Source of the DNA: an uncultured Clostridia bacterium
Lineage (GTDB): Bacteria; Bacillota; Clostridia; Oscillospirales; Oscillospiraceae
Direction: 5' to 3'
Assembly (NCBI GenBank): GCA_946550725.1
Contig: CAMNQX010000001.1
Span: 124,001-188,000, forward strand
Length of the DNA stretch: 64,000 nt
Text below: more model-generated notes on this DNA
Told to the model about the DNA's origin: nothing
What the model saw: only the letters and a program-made list of their open reading frames with translations
The model's database searches: none
Position numbering within the stretch: the first letter of the stretch is position 1
DNA letters: not shown here

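Noticed and set aside
3430-63740. CRISPR array or DNA-level direct repeat
   Set aside because: The recurring 30-base phrase (cagctggcc...ccccag) has spacing of 150-300 bases, varies in sequence and keeps codon phase. It is the W-G-x-N-x-x-G-Q-L-G motif.
1-64000. Eukaryotic origin because RCC1 is best known from eukaryotes
   Set aside because: No introns over 64 kb and many bacterial-type Big, MucBP-like and dockerin-like pieces. RCC1 propellers are also known in bacteria (BLIP-II).
1-64000. Promoters, ribosome binding sites, terminators, tRNA or rRNA genes
   Set aside because: Every base lies inside the coding frame; I saw no RNA gene or hairpin-T-run. Internal ATG codons cannot be judged as starts.

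Overview
The whole 64 kb window lies inside one gene. In a single register on the minus strand (codons on bases 63,997-63,999 down to 1-3) there is no stop codon, giving at least 21,333 codons of continuous protein. The gene runs off both ends: its start is beyond base 64,000 and its stop is before base 1. I see no second gene, RNA gene, promoter, terminator or intergenic gap. Residue numbers used here count from the codon at 63,997-63,999.

The protein is a chain of RCC1-type beta-propellers. The RCC1 blade signature (hydrophobic-alanine-G-x-x-H/F-x-x-A-L-x-x-D-G-x-V-W-x-W-G-x-N-x-x-G-Q-L-G) recurs from 63.8 kb down to 3.4 kb. I sorted the signatures into 26 groups (P1-P26), each separated from the next by a non-RCC1 module. 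By my reading every group has seven blades, including degenerate ones and ones split by large insertions, so about 182 blades. Seven is the blade number of known RCC1 propellers (RCC1, UVR8, BLIP-II). Each propeller is preceded by an Ig-like/Big-type beta module (M1-M26), often with a G-F-N-L-Y-like motif. One more module (M27) follows P26. The structure suggests a rope of some 26 propeller beads on Ig-like linkers, probably secreted or cell-surface; the anchor and signal peptide must lie outside the window.

Several propellers carry insertions in their loops. P7 and P21 hold very large helical or coiled-coil inserts (the P7 insert also has a MucBP-like pair and a BspA-like leucine-rich patch). 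P4, P6 and P9 hold zinc-ribbon-like CxxC motifs, and P11 holds three Cys/His-rich loops. P18 has about 1 kb of unrecognised sequence, P23 a Thr-rich linker and P24 an acidic Pro/Glu/Gly linker. EF-hand/dockerin-like calcium loops occur in P21 and M23, and a TSP3-like loop near base 300. Below 3.4 kb the RCC1 pattern stops and other beta-rich and helical segments follow, so the C-terminal region is probably near.

The organism is likely a bacterium: an uninterrupted 64 kb frame, roughly 60% G+C in lines I counted, and Big/MucBP/BspA/dockerin-like pieces typical of Bacillota surface proteins. A gut-type clostridial lineage (Oscillospiraceae-like) is my best guess, with low to moderate confidence. 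Codon use is extreme: TTA and TCA appear to be absent and only four CTA codons occur in the 21,333 codons. This opens a mirror frame on the plus strand that gives false giant ORFs (for example 14,683-45,189).
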